This document shows, in pieces, positions 30,794 to 39,907 of a stretch of 64,000 bases of DNA. A model generated the notes under the pieces. The model was given only the letters and a program-made list of their open reading frames with translations. It was not told the DNA's origin and made no database searches. Within the stretch, counting starts at the first letter, position 1. Each line of letters starts with the position of its first letter. The DNA is from an uncultured Pseudomonadota bacterium. Its GTDB lineage: Bacteria; Myxococcota_A; UBA796; SXON01. Where the stretch lies: contig CAIMSU010000103.1 of assembly GCA_903844155.1 (NCBI GenBank), positions 1 through 64,000 on the forward strand. The letters are read 5' to 3'. The position numbers were made by a program, and so were the translations under genes.

Positions 30794-33167
30794 GCGCGTC
30801 GCCGCCTTCCTCGGCGTTGGCGGGACGGAAGTCGCGGACGTAGCGCGAGGCCGGGAGCCAGCGGCGGACGGCCTCCTTCAGCACCCCGGTGCCGTGGCCG
30901 TGGAGCAGGAAGACGACGCCGGTGCGGTTCGTGTGGCTGTCGAAGAACGGCTCGATGGCGTTGAGCGCCTCGTCGACCCGAAAGCCACGGAGATCGAGGG
31001 TGTTTGGCGCGACGGCCACGTGGACACCTGCCAGCGGCTCCATCTGCGACGCCGTCTTTGCCGCCGCGACAATGACACGCGCGTGATGCCGCTTCTCGCC
31101 CCCGCCCATCGCCGAGAGCTCGGCCAGGCCCACCCAGCTCGCCATCCCCCTGGAGGAGACCTTCGCCTTCTCCCTCGCGATCTCGACGACGTCGACCACG
31201 CCGAGGAGCGCGTGACGCACGCGCTGCCCCACAACCAGCGCCTCCGTCGGCGGACTCGCGACGGGGACCGGCGCCGCCACGGCACCCTCGTCGCCCGCTA
31301 CCGCCACGGCCCGCAAGCGACGCAGCGCCTCGTTCGCGCCGCGCAGGCTAGGATCGGCCTGCAACGCCGCGACCAGCGCCTTCACCTCGTCCTCGCGCTC
31401 GCGCATCCGCGCCCGGGCCTTGTCGACCTCCTCGGCCACGGCCCGCTCGATCCGTCGCGCCAGCACCGCCTCCCGCGCCGCCATCGTCGCCATCTGCTCG
31501 GCGACCGTCGCGCGCTCAGCCCGCAGCCGCTCGGTCTCGCGCCGCGCCTGGCCACGCTCCTCGTCCAACGCCTCCAATTGCCGCGCCAGCGCCCTCGCCG
31601 CCTCGTCCATCACCCCCTCGGCCCGCTCCAACACGGCCTCCGGCATGCCCATCTGCCGGGCGATCGCGAGCGCGTGCGAAGCCCCTGGCGCGCCCGTCTC
31701 CAGACGGAACGTCGGGCGTCCATCCACGAATTGTGCGGCGGCGACGGCGAACCTCAGATCCGCGAGCGCCAACCCCTTCATCTCGGGAAAGTGGGTCGTG
31801 ACCGCCACGCGCGCGCCGGCGTCGACGAGCGCCTCGACCACCGCTCGCGCGAGGGCCGCACCCTGCGTCGGGTCGGTGCCGGCCGTGATCTCGTCGATGA
31901 GGACGAGGGCGCCCGGCCTCGCGGTGGCGATGGCGCGCGTGAGGGACTGGACGTGCGCGGAGAACGTGGAGAGGCCGTCCGCGACCGACTGCTGATCGCC
32001 AATGTCGGCGAAGATCGGGTCGAAGACGTCAACGCGGGCGCCTGGAGCGCAAGGCAACGGGAGCGCCGCGCGGACGAGGACGGCGAGGAGGCCGAGGGTC
32101 TTGAGCGCGATGGTCTTGCCGCCAGCGTTCGGTCCGGTGAGGACGAGGCCGGGCGTTCGAGGCGTCAATTCCAGGTCGTTGCCGACGACGTTGCGGGCGA
32201 GCGGGCGCTCGGGGGTTGGCAGCGCCGCCAGCGCGAGCAGCGGGTGCCGCGCGTCCTTCACGGTGAGGACGCCGTCGGTCTGCACCTGTGGCAGCGTTCC
32301 GGCCAGCCGCGACCCAAATCCGACCCGCGCGCACACGAGATCGAGCCGCACCGAGGCTGCCAGTGAGGCCAGGATCGGGGCTCGTCCGCGCCCGACCTTG
32401 TCCGAGAGCTCCCCGAGGATCCGGCGTTCCTCGCGGTACAGCGCCGACTCCGCCTCGGTGAGATCGTTGTGCAGCTCCACCACCGCCGCGGGCTCGACGT
32501 AGCTGGTCTCGCCGGACTGCGAGGTGCCGTGAACGATGCCAAGTCCGCGTCGAAAGCTCGATTTCACGGGGAGGACGAAGCGGCCGTTCCGCTCGGTGAC
32601 GTAGCGGTCCTGGAGCATCGCGCCGAGGCCGTCATCGCGGATCAGCTCGTCGAGGGTGGCCTGGATGCGGGTTCGGAGGCTCTCCTTTCGGCGACGCAGC
32701 TCGTCAAGGAGCGGGTACTCGACGCCGGACAGCTGGCCGAGGGCGTCGAAACTACGGCGCAACAACGCCAGCAGTTCCGCGTTGACGTCGATGGGGTGAG
32801 CGACGAGGAAGACGGCCGGAGCTTCGTCTGCGACTGACTCGGCCCAGCGGCGCAGGATCGACAGGCCCTCCAGCCCGCCGGCGACGGCGCGGAGGTCCTC
32901 ACATTCGAGCGTCAGCCCGCGGCCAGCCCGCTCCACGGCGCCGCCGATGTCCAGTACGCCACCGACGGGACATCGCAGTCCGCCGCGTTCAAGCTCCCAG
33001 AGTTCGCGCACCTCCTGGTACGCCGCGCGAATGGCCGACGCGTCCGAGAGCAACGGCCAGGTCGCAGCCGCCCGCGCGCCCGCAAGCGTGCGACAGCCCG
33101 CCGCCAACGCCACGAGGACGTCGGGCCAGCCGAGCACGAGGAGCGAGCGTTCGAGGTCCGGGGACAT
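30771..33167 (-). CDS. mutS2: MutS2 endonuclease
   Basis: 798 residues, usual length. It has a MutS-type clamp and lever region, an ATPase domain with Walker A TGPNAGGKT (about residues 343-350) and Walker B LVLIDEITAGTDP, then a long charged coiled coil (EERGQARRETERLRAER). A KOW-like segment and a C-terminal Smr nuclease domain (TLDLRGFRVDEAL, LLHGHGTGVLKEAVR) follow. MutS2 acts on branched recombination intermediates or, in some bacteria, on collided ribosomes. There is no N-terminal mismatch-recognition domain, as expected. Confidence 0.95.
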   Translation of the reverse strand: MSPDLERSLLVLGWPDVLVALAAGCRTLAGARAAATWPLLSDASAIRAAYQEVRELWELERGGLRCPVGGVLDIGGAVERAGRGLTLECEDLRAVAGGLEGLSILRRWAESVADEAPAVFLVAHPIDVNAELLALLRRSFDALGQLSGVEYPLLDELRRRKESLRTRIQATLDELIRDDGLGAMLQDRYVTERNGRFVLPVKSSFRRGLGIVHGTSQSGETSYVEPAAVVELHNDLTEAESALYREERRILGELSDKVGRGRAPILASLAASVRLDLVCARVGFGSRLAGTLPQVQTDGVLTVKDARHPLLALAALPTPERPLARNVVGNDLELTPRTPGLVLTGPNAGGKTIALKTLGLLAVLVRAALPLPCAPGARVDVFDPIFADIGDQQSVADGLSTFSAHVQSLTRAIATARPGALVLIDEITAGTDPTQGAALARAVVEALVDAGARVAVTTHFPEMKGLALADLRFAVAAAQFVDGRPTFRLETGAPGASHALAIARQMGMPEAVLERAEGVMDEAARALARQLEALDEERGQARRETERLRAERATVAEQMATMAAREAVLARRIERAVAEEVDKARARMREREDEVKALVAALQADPSLRGANEALRRLRAVAVAGDEGAVAAPVPVASPPTEALVVGQRVRHALLGVVDVVEIAREKAKVSSRGMASWVGLAELSAMGGGEKRHHARVIVAAAKTASQMEPLAGVHVAVAPNTLDLRGFRVDEALNAIEPFFDSHTNRTGVVFLLHGHGTGVLKEAVRRWLPASRYVRDFRPANAEEGGDALTVVRLA

Positions 33168-33266
33168 GGTGGGGGCGGCGGTATCAAGGCTGGAGGCTGG
33201 AGGGGGGCATCACGCGGGCCCCAAGCCGCAGAACCGGACCCGCTCGGACGCGGTAATTAGGTTGGC

Positions 33267-33956
33267 ATGCCCGTCCCCGTCGCCGCTCACCCGCTCCTCG
33301 TCGCGCGTTTCCTTTCGGTCCAATTTCCGCGCCCTCTCGGGGACCTCGCCGACCCGCTCATCAGCGCCCTACTGGCCCTCGACAGCGCGGAGCTCGTCGC
33401 CGAATACGTCTCGATGTTCGACGGCGAACCGATCACCAGCGCCGTCGGTCCCTCCGGCGATCCGCTGCGGCTCGCGATCCGCGACCTCCTCCGACACGGA
33501 GGCTTCAAGCCCACCGGCCGCTCCAAGCCCGCCTCCGAGTACCTCCTCAAGGCCGCCGCCGACGGCTTCCTCAACCCCATCAACGCCGCAGTCGACGCCT
33601 GCAACGCCGTTTCGCTACACAGCGGCTTCCCGATCTCGGTCGTCGACCTCGACCGCACCTCCGGCCCGCTGCGCATCGCCGTCGCCCCCGACCCGGCAGG
33701 AAGTGCCGTCGACTTCGTCTTCAACGCCTCCGGCCAGACCATCGACATCGACGGTCTGCTCTGCCTTTTCGACGATGACGGCCCCTGCGCGAACGCCGTC
33801 AAGGACGCGCAGCGCACGAAGACCACGAACGCGACGACGCGCACCCTCTCCGTGATCTGGGGCGTGCGCGGCCATGAACCGCGCCTCGACCTGACCGCGA
33901 GGTGGTACGCCGCCCTCCTTCGTCAGCTCGGCGCGGAGGTGACGTGCGCCCCCTGA
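33267..33956 (+). CDS. B3/B4 domain protein (PheT-like editing fold)
   Basis: 229 residues of the stand-alone B3/4 domain family, homologous to the tRNA-editing part of the phenylalanyl-tRNA synthetase beta chain. Typical stretches are RHGGFKPTGRSKPASEYLLK, FLNPINAAVDACNAVSLHSGFPISVVDLD and TTNATTRTLSVIWGV. It may act in tRNA or amino-acid quality control, but such proteins are poorly studied. Its end overlaps the trmK start by 13 bases, so two translation-related genes are coupled. Confidence 0.82.
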   Translation: MPVPVAAHPLLVARFLSVQFPRPLGDLADPLISALLALDSAELVAEYVSMFDGEPITSAVGPSGDPLRLAIRDLLRHGGFKPTGRSKPASEYLLKAAADGFLNPINAAVDACNAVSLHSGFPISVVDLDRTSGPLRIAVAPDPAGSAVDFVFNASGQTIDIDGLLCLFDDDGPCANAVKDAQRTKTTNATTRTLSVIWGVRGHEPRLDLTARWYAALLRQLGAEVTCAP

Positions 33957-34609
33957 CGCCACGGCTCGCGATGGTCGCCGACGAGGTTCGCCGATGTACC
34001 ACTTCTGCAGAGAGCAATTGTGGTACATCGCCGCTCGTCGTCGACGTGGGGTGTGACCACGCGGGGCTCTCCCTCACGTTGCTCCACGAGGGGCTGCCTG
34101 CGCGGATCGTAGCAGTAGATTGCAACGCCGCGCCGTGCGCCCGAGCCCGCGCGAACGCCCTGGCCCTCGGCCTGCCGCTCGACGTCCGGCAGGGCGGGGG
34201 GCTCGATCCGGTCGAGGGATTCGTCGAGGTGGTCAGCATGTGCGGCGTCGGGTCGGGGACGGCGGTGGAGGTGCTGGAGGGGGCGCGGGATCGCGTTGGC
34301 GCGGCGGTGGTGCAGCCCAACGACGATGGAGCGGGCGTGCGCGCTTGGGCCCGGGGCGCGGGGTGGCGGGTTGCGCGCCAGCGGGCGGTCTGGGATCGGG
34401 GGCGGTACTACGGGGCGCTGGTGCTGGCGCCGGGGGCCTACGATCTCGACTACGCCGAGCTCATGTGGGGAGTCGGAGCGCAGGTGGACCGGGAGGCGCT
34501 GGGGCGACGGCTGCGGGGTGAGATCGCGCGACTTGGCGCGTTTCCGGCGAAGGAAATGGAGCTGCGGTGGGCGAAAGAGGCGTTGCGGCGCCTGGGACTG
34601 CCAGGTTGA
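33944..34609 (+). CDS. trmK: TrmK-like tRNA (adenine-N1) methyltransferase carrying an in-frame palindromic insert
   Basis: 221 residues from GTG 33944 (GGAGG at 33935-33939). TRLAMVADEV-type helix (here TPRLAMVADEV), then LVVDVGCDHAGLSLTLL (SAM motif I), LDVRQGGGLDP, GVGSGTAVEVLE and VVQPNDDGAGVRAWA follow TrmK, which makes m1A22 in tRNA. Between the first helix and motif I lie 13 extra residues (RCTTSAESNCGTS, residues 17-29). These are encoded exactly by the 39-bp palindromic element at 33992-34030. Family members have only a few residues there. The insert adds two Cys in a surface loop and preserves the frame. Confidence 0.8.
   Translation: MRPLTPRLAMVADEVRRCTTSAESNCGTSPLVVDVGCDHAGLSLTLLHEGLPARIVAVDCNAAPCARARANALALGLPLDVRQGGGLDPVEGFVEVVSMCGVGSGTAVEVLEGARDRVGAAVVQPNDDGAGVRAWARGAGWRVARQRAVWDRGRYYGALVLAPGAYDLDYAELMWGVGAQVDREALGRRLRGEIARLGAFPAKEMELRWAKEALRRLGLPG
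33992..34030 (+). repeat. Palindromic element, copy A (inside trmK)
   Basis: 39 bases starting CGATGTACCAC and ending GTGGTACATCG, with 11-bp perfectly complementary arms and an imperfect centre TTCTGCAGAGAGCAATT. It matches the reverse complement of copy B at all but two of the 38 shared positions. Its length is a multiple of three and it starts at a codon boundary, so trmK stays open. Confidence 0.85.
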
Positions 34610-34636
34610 CCGGGCCGCGGACGGGCTGCGAGGGAG

Positions 34637-34674
34637 GATGTACCACAATTGCTCTCTGCAGTTGTGGTACATCG
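34637..34674 (-). repeat. Palindromic element, copy B (inverted relative to A)
   Basis: A 38-base near-perfect hairpin: arms GATGTACCACAATTGC and GCAGTTGTGGTACATC (one G-T type mismatch) around TCTCT. Read on the minus strand it matches copy A except for TT/AA at two positions. It lies 28 bases after the trmK stop and directly at the point where the HIT-like reading frame on the minus strand loses similarity. Confidence 0.85.
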
Positions 34675-34718
34675 GCCGCGGCCACGATGGCGCAGAAGAT
34701 GCACGGGTCGCCGGTCAT
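34674..34718 (-). pseudogene. Remnant of a HIT-family gene start, broken at palindromic element B
   Basis: ATG 34718 overlaps the stop of the upstream gene as ATGA. The first 13 codons read MTGDPCIFCAIVA, the typical opening of HIT nucleotide hydrolases (CIFCxIVxG). Two codons later the frame enters palindromic element B and then runs antisense to trmK, ending at 34461 as an 85-residue ORF with no HIT histidine triad. I infer a truncated gene whose loss is associated with the element. The evidence is only a short N-terminal motif, so chance remains possible. Confidence 0.4.
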
Positions 34719-35182
34719 GGTCCGAGCAGCTCGCGCAACCTCGCCGCCCCAACACCTCGCAATTCTTCGGATTTCTTGCCCGTCAACTTCGCCAGCACCT
34801 TCACCGGGTCCGCCTCCTCCTGCTTGAGCGCGCGGTAGGCCTTCTCGTTCAGGTCCAGCGCCGCAAACCGCTCTTTCACCAGCTCCCAGGCCTTCTTCTC
34901 GCGCTCGCCCAAAAACTGCTCCTTGAGCTTGAGCAGCGCCGCGGCCTCCCGCGTCCGCCCCGCCGCCTTCAACTCCTTGCACCGCACGTCCGACCGCGAC
35001 GTGAGCTGGCCGATCGAGGCCTCCTTCGGGATCTCGACGCGTTGGGCTCGCAATTCCGCGATCCACGCGCTGCTTAGCGGATCCGGCAGCAATGCGGTGG
35101 CGACGGGCGGATCCGCGGGCTTCGGGGCTGGCAGTCCCTTGTCGGCGAGCGCGCCGAGGAGGGCGTTTTTGAGGTCGGACAT
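34715..35182 (-). CDS. Helical, charged protein of unknown function
   Basis: 155 residues from ATG 35182. No signal peptide. The sequence is strongly helical and charged: a Pro/Ala linker near the start (GLPAPKPADPPVA), a middle region with a lone Cys (SRSDVRCKELKAAGRTREAAALLKLKEQFLGEREKKAWELV), and a Lys-rich end (KLTGKKSEELRGVGAARLRELLGP). The last part resembles short helix-hairpin-helix-like tails. Family not recognised. The stop codon overlaps the HIT-like start by ATGA, so an operon partner was probably lost. Confidence 0.55.
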   Translation of the reverse strand: MSDLKNALLGALADKGLPAPKPADPPVATALLPDPLSSAWIAELRAQRVEIPKEASIGQLTSRSDVRCKELKAAGRTREAAALLKLKEQFLGEREKKAWELVKERFAALDLNEKAYRALKQEEADPVKVLAKLTGKKSEELRGVGAARLRELLGP

Positions 35183-35218
35183 GGGCGGCTGGTAACCGAC
35201 GCGTGGTACCCTCAGCGG

Positions 35219-35682
35219 ATGGTGACGGCGCTGCTCCTCCTCGCTGCATTTCCGAGCGCGGAGGCTGAGACGCCGGACTCCCGCGACCCCTTCGTCGCGC
35301 CGCAACCCGGCGAACTCTCGGGGTGCACCCTGGTCGGCACCGCGTGGAGCGACGGATCCCGGGCGGCCCGAAACCCGTGATCGACACCGACGGCCCCGGC
35401 TGGCTCCCCGGCTATCCGCTCCAGAGCGACACGCTCGTCGGCACCGAGCTCGGCGGGAGCGCGCCCGCCGCGCTGATCATCGACCCCTCCGGGACCGCGC
35501 ATACCCTGCGCCTCGGCGCGTACATCGGTCAGAACTGGGGCACCGTTACGGCGATCGGTCCGGAGAGCATCACCGTCACCGAGGAATACCAGGCCATCGA
35601 CGGCGTCCTCGTCGTCAACCCGATCGTGATCCCGCTGGGCCGGGCCGCCCCTCCGGTTGCGCCCGCGCCGCCTTCCCGTTAG
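35219..35682 (+). pseudogene. PilP-like pilus assembly lipoprotein-type gene, frameshifted
   Basis: From ATG 35219 the frame encodes a signal peptide (MVTALLLLAAFPSAEA) and the PilP-like SRDPFVAPQP, but stops at 35380. A second frame (track ORF 35323-35682) continues with DTLVGTELGGSAPAALIIDPSGTAHTLRLGAYIGQNWGTVTAIGPESITVTEEY, which follows the PilP beta-domain pattern (LVG...ALI.DP.G..H.LR.G.YIG..WG.V..I....I.V.E). A single-base indel between about 35323 and 35380 would join them into a protein of about 150 residues. No other pilus genes are nearby. Either a decayed paralogue or a sequence error. Confidence 0.5.
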
Positions 35683-35693
35683 CCCCCGCGGCC

Positions 35694-35739
35694 GCCCATC
35701 CTGGGCGACCCGCGCCGGCCCGCGATGCCCATCCTGGGC
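35694..35739 (+). promoter_or_regulatory. Two identical short palindromes upstream of rpsD
   Basis: GCCCATCCTGGGC occurs at 35694-35706 and again at 35727-35739, 33 bases apart, i.e. about three helical turns. Each is a 5-bp inverted repeat around TCC. They lie 72 bases and more upstream of the rpsD ATG, and a further small hairpin (GAGCC/GGCTC) lies at about 35769-35785. They could be an operator pair or part of a ribosomal-protein leader. Confidence 0.35.
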
Positions 35740-35810
35740 TTCCAAGGTACCCCCGACGCGGATCTCTTGAGCCTCGCAAGGGCTCGTTTCGCACCCAAGG
35801 AGCCATACAC

Positions 35811-36428
35811 ATGGCACGTTATCGTGGACCGCGGCTGAAGAAATGCCGTCAGGTGGGCGTGGTGCTTCCCGGACTCACCAATGCTGGCTCGCTCAAGCGC
35901 GCCAACCCTCCGGGACAGCACGGCGCTCGTCGCAAGTCAAAATCGTCGGACTTCAAGGAGCGCCAGACCGAGAAGCAGAAGCTGCGCCTGCACTTCGGCG
36001 TGCTCGAGAAGCAGTTCCGCCGCTACGTCACCGAGGCCAGCCGGCGCAAGGGCCCGACCGGGCGCATCCTCATCACGCTGCTCGAGTCCCGGCTCGACAA
36101 CATCGTGTGGCGCCTTGGCCTCGCCGAGACCATCCCCGGCGCGCGCCAGCTCGTCGTGCACGGGCACATCACCTGTGACGACGTGCGTACCGACCGCCCC
36201 AGCTTCCACGTGAAGCCCGGCATCGTCGTTGCGATCCACCCGAAGTCGCGCGAGAAGCCCTTCATCCAGGCCAAGCTTGAGCACGCGAACAGCCGCGTTC
36301 GCCCCGGCTTCCTCGAGTTCGACCCGGCCAAGGCCGCGGGCAAGCTCGTCGTCCAGCCGGAGCGCGAAGACCTGCCGTTCGAGTGCGATCCCCAGAAGAT
36401 CGTCGAGTTCTACTCGCAGCAGATCTGA
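35811..36428 (+). CDS. rpsD: 30S ribosomal protein S4
   Basis: 205 residues. MARYRGPRLKKCRQVGVVLPGL is the family N-terminus, PPGQHGARRKSKSSDFKERQTEKQKLR the usual basic stretch, and LESRLDNIVWRLGLAETIPGARQLVVHGHI the S4 RNA-binding domain. The four-Cys zinc motif is absent. Here it stands alone rather than in the alpha operon with rpsK and rpoA. An AAGGAG-type site precedes the ATG. Confidence 0.97.
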   Translation: MARYRGPRLKKCRQVGVVLPGLTNAGSLKRANPPGQHGARRKSKSSDFKERQTEKQKLRLHFGVLEKQFRRYVTEASRRKGPTGRILITLLESRLDNIVWRLGLAETIPGARQLVVHGHITCDDVRTDRPSFHVKPGIVVAIHPKSREKPFIQAKLEHANSRVRPGFLEFDPAKAAGKLVVQPEREDLPFECDPQKIVEFYSQQI

Positions 36429-36465
36429 CCCTCAGCCGTCCTGCGGGCGGTCTGGCCTCGGCCGG

Positions 36466-36909
36466 TCAGCCTCGCGGGATTCGTGGGTACTCGCCTGCGA
36501 CCGGAGCCGTCCACGCGTTCGCGCGCTGGGCGGCTTCTGCATTCGGAAGGTCCGCGGCGGCATAAAATGCGTCCGCCTCGGCCAGCAACCCGGCGACGTC
36601 AACCCCGTCCCGCGGGCTCGCGCAGGCGACGAGCTTTTCGTGCGCCTTCTCCCATTGTCCACGTGCGCCGCGGGGATTGCCGCGTCGCCAGTGCTCGAAG
36701 CTCACGGCGAGCTGGATGAGGCCCTGCACAAAGCGGCGATCGCCGCCAGTGCGTTCACGGCCCTCCGCGGGCGCTCCCGCGAGCGCGTGCCAGAGCGACT
36801 CCCAGACCTCGTGGGCCTCAAAAAACTCGCCGGCGTCAAAATGCGCGCGGGCGGCCTGAAAACGGGGGTCCGCCGAGGGAAACGGTGGAGGTGGTCCGTG
36901 GTCCTTCAT
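36466..36909 (-). CDS. DUF309 family protein
   Basis: 147 residues. The DUF309 signature is seen in FDAGEFFEAHEVWESLWHALAG (HExWExxW) and RRFVQGLIQLAVSFEHWRRGNPRGA. This is a small helical family of unknown function, common in diverse bacteria. The ATG overlaps the stop of the HEAT-repeat gene by four bases, so the pair is co-translated. It ends 37 bases from the convergent rpsD end. Confidence 0.85.
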   Translation of the reverse strand: MKDHGPPPPFPSADPRFQAARAHFDAGEFFEAHEVWESLWHALAGAPAEGRERTGGDRRFVQGLIQLAVSFEHWRRGNPRGARGQWEKAHEKLVACASPRDGVDVAGLLAEADAFYAAADLPNAEAAQRANAWTAPVAGEYPRIPRG

Positions 36910-37988
36910 GCGGTTGAACCGGCACTTTGGGCGACCCGCGCCACGTCCGGGCGACGGTCGGCGCGCCAGGGGGCGGGATCCTCGCCGAGCGCGATGAGGA
37001 CGCCCAACGCGTGCGCAGCGGCAACGTCCGGGGCGGTCGCCACGGCGTCGCGCAGGGCGGGAATGGCGACGGCGCCGTACTTCCAGAGGGCGTCCATGGC
37101 CGCGAGGTAGAACCCGCCGAACGCCGAGCCGGTGGTGTTTCCGAGGTAGGAGACGAGGGTTGGGACGGCCGCGAGGTCGCCAAGCTCGCCAAGCGCCCAG
37201 ATCAGGTTCGTTCGAACCGGGTACTGGATGCCCATGCCGGCGCCGGGGCGGCCCTCAAAGTCGAGCGCCTCGTCCTTCAGCGCGCGCAAAAGCACGGGTG
37301 TACCCTCCCGAAGCCCGATCCGGCCGATGGCGGTGGCGGCGAGGCGACGCTGCGTGAAGCCGCGGCCGGGGTCGACGTCCGTGGCGCGCAGCGCGTCGAC
37401 GAGGAGGGGCAGGGCGCGGGGGTCAGCGGAGAGGCCCAGCGCGTTGAAGATGACGTGCTGTTCGCGGCGGCCGGCGACCGCGAGCGATGCGGCGAGCGCC
37501 CCGTAGTCGCGCTCAGGCTGGTCGAGGGCCAGGGCGAGGCGCTCGGGGAGCGGGGGAACGTCGAACGCGAGGCGGCGAGGGCCGCCGACGGTCGGGTAGG
37601 TCCGACGGTCGCGGGCGTCGAGGAGGGCGATGGCGACGGTGCGAGCGGCGATGGCGTCGGGTGAGCAACGGACGGTCGCGAGGGCGACGGCGAGGGCGTC
37701 CTCATCGCGACCGCGGGTGGAGCGGGCGCGGGAGAGCGCGGGCAGGGAGCGAGCGTCTCCACGTCGCCCGAGGGCGCGGGCGGCGGCTCGGGTCACGGCG
37801 GCACGGTCGTCGGCAAGCTGCGCTTCGATGAACTCCCGGGCTTGATCCTCGGGACGCACGGCGAGAGCGGACACGGCGAGGACGGCGAGGCGCTCAGTGC
37901 CGCGGCGGATGGCGCGCGCCAGCCCGAGGCCGTCAAGCTCGCCCAGCCCGCGGCCGGTCAGCAGGCGGTCGGCGAGCGGGATCGGCAT
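36906..37988 (-). CDS. HEAT-repeat protein
   Basis: 360 residues without signal peptide, made of repeated helical pairs: AVTRAAARALGRRGDARSLPAL, RRLAATAIGRIGLREGTPVLLRAL, RTNLIWALGELGDLAAVPTLVSYL and AAMDALWKYGAVAIPALRDAV. These are HEAT/PBS-lyase-type repeats that usually form a protein-binding solenoid. The middle part (TYPTVGGPRRLAFDVPPLPERL) interrupts the repeats. The partner is unknown; the coupled DUF309 protein is a candidate. Confidence 0.75.
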   Translation of the reverse strand: MPIPLADRLLTGRGLGELDGLGLARAIRRGTERLAVLAVSALAVRPEDQAREFIEAQLADDRAAVTRAAARALGRRGDARSLPALSRARSTRGRDEDALAVALATVRCSPDAIAARTVAIALLDARDRRTYPTVGGPRRLAFDVPPLPERLALALDQPERDYGALAASLAVAGRREQHVIFNALGLSADPRALPLLVDALRATDVDPGRGFTQRRLAATAIGRIGLREGTPVLLRALKDEALDFEGRPGAGMGIQYPVRTNLIWALGELGDLAAVPTLVSYLGNTTGSAFGGFYLAAMDALWKYGAVAIPALRDAVATAPDVAAAHALGVLIALGEDPAPWRADRRPDVARVAQSAGSTA

Positions 37989-38038
37989 GGCGACAGCGTA
38001 GCGCGCGGGACCGGCCCGAACCGGCGCGCGTCAAACGA

Positions 38039-39112
<1,074 letters not shown>

Positions 39113-39219
39113 TGGGACGATCCGGTTCGGGCGCGCCGCTAACGCCGAAAATCCACTGCGCAAGTGGGGGGCGGCGAATTCGCTGGCAGGACGGCCGGCG
39201 GGCGGTGTAGGCTGCTCCG

Positions 39220-39735
39220 ATGTGGCTGTTGATCGCGCTCGTGGGCTGTCTGGCGACCGGTGGAGGCTCGGCCGCAGACACCGCGACGTGCTCATACGCG
39301 GAAAACAGCGCAGAGTCGGACGACTGTTGCTGGCAGGACCGGGTGACGATGGCGTCGGTCCGCTTGATCGCCGACGCGGATGCACCATCGGCAGCCGGCG
39401 GCGCGCCCGAACTCACGACCATCACGACGCAGGCCGGGCTGGATGCCTGGTGGACGTCGACGGGGCTGACGCCGACGGGATCGATAGCCTTTGGCGGCGA
39501 GATCGGCGTGGGGTTCATCGGGCACGTCGAACCCGGCTGCCAGGACCGGCAATTGGTGGGGGTTCGGATCGGCGACGCCCCAGACACATGGTTCGCCGGG
39601 GTGCAACAGGACTCAACCTGCGAGGCGTACGACACGGCCACGTGCCCTGGACCCGGCACGCCGCATGCGACGCTCTACGCCGTGCCCCCCGGCGAGGTGT
39701 CGGAGTGCGACTTCGGGAGCTTCTGCGACGGGTGA
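39220..39735 (+). CDS. Cys-containing lipoprotein of unknown function
   Basis: 171 residues. MWLLIALVGC is a short signal with lipobox. The mature protein has several paired cysteines (CSYAENSAESDDCCWQD, VEPGCQDRQ, DSTCEAY, TATCPGP, CDFGSFC) and looks like a small disulfide-stabilised beta domain (GVGFIGHVEPGCQDRQLVGVRIG). It diverges from the lamin-tail lipoprotein gene, with starts about 107 bases apart. Family not recognised. Confidence 0.6.
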   Translation: MWLLIALVGCLATGGGSAADTATCSYAENSAESDDCCWQDRVTMASVRLIADADAPSAAGGAPELTTITTQAGLDAWWTSTGLTPTGSIAFGGEIGVGFIGHVEPGCQDRQLVGVRIGDAPDTWFAGVQQDSTCEAYDTATCPGPGTPHATLYAVPPGEVSECDFGSFCDG

Positions 39736-39760
39736 CGATGCCTGATACGGTGCTCCTCCG

Positions 39761-39789
39761 GCAATTCATATCAGCCTGATATGAATTGC
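39761..39789. repeat. AT-rich perfect palindrome between convergent genes
   Basis: A 14-bp perfect inverted repeat (GCAATTCATATCAG and CTGATATGAATTGC) with a single central C. It lies in the 172-base gap between two convergent lipoprotein genes and is strikingly AT-rich for this genome. It could work as a bidirectional terminator hairpin or be a protein-binding site. No U-tract follows. Confidence 0.6.
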
Positions 39790-39907
39790 GGGATGAGGAT
39801 TGTCACGTCGGGAGCCGCGCGAGGGGGCAAAGGGGAGCGGGAGCGACCGCGCGGGATGCCGGATCGGAGAGGATGAGCCCAGAAAAAGCCTGGAAAACCC
39901 GCCCAGA

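Noticed and set aside
33992-34674. Simple invertible segment between palindromic copies A and B
   Set aside because: TrmK reads coherently across copy A in the present orientation, so there is no sign that the present state results from inversion; only potential recombination remains.
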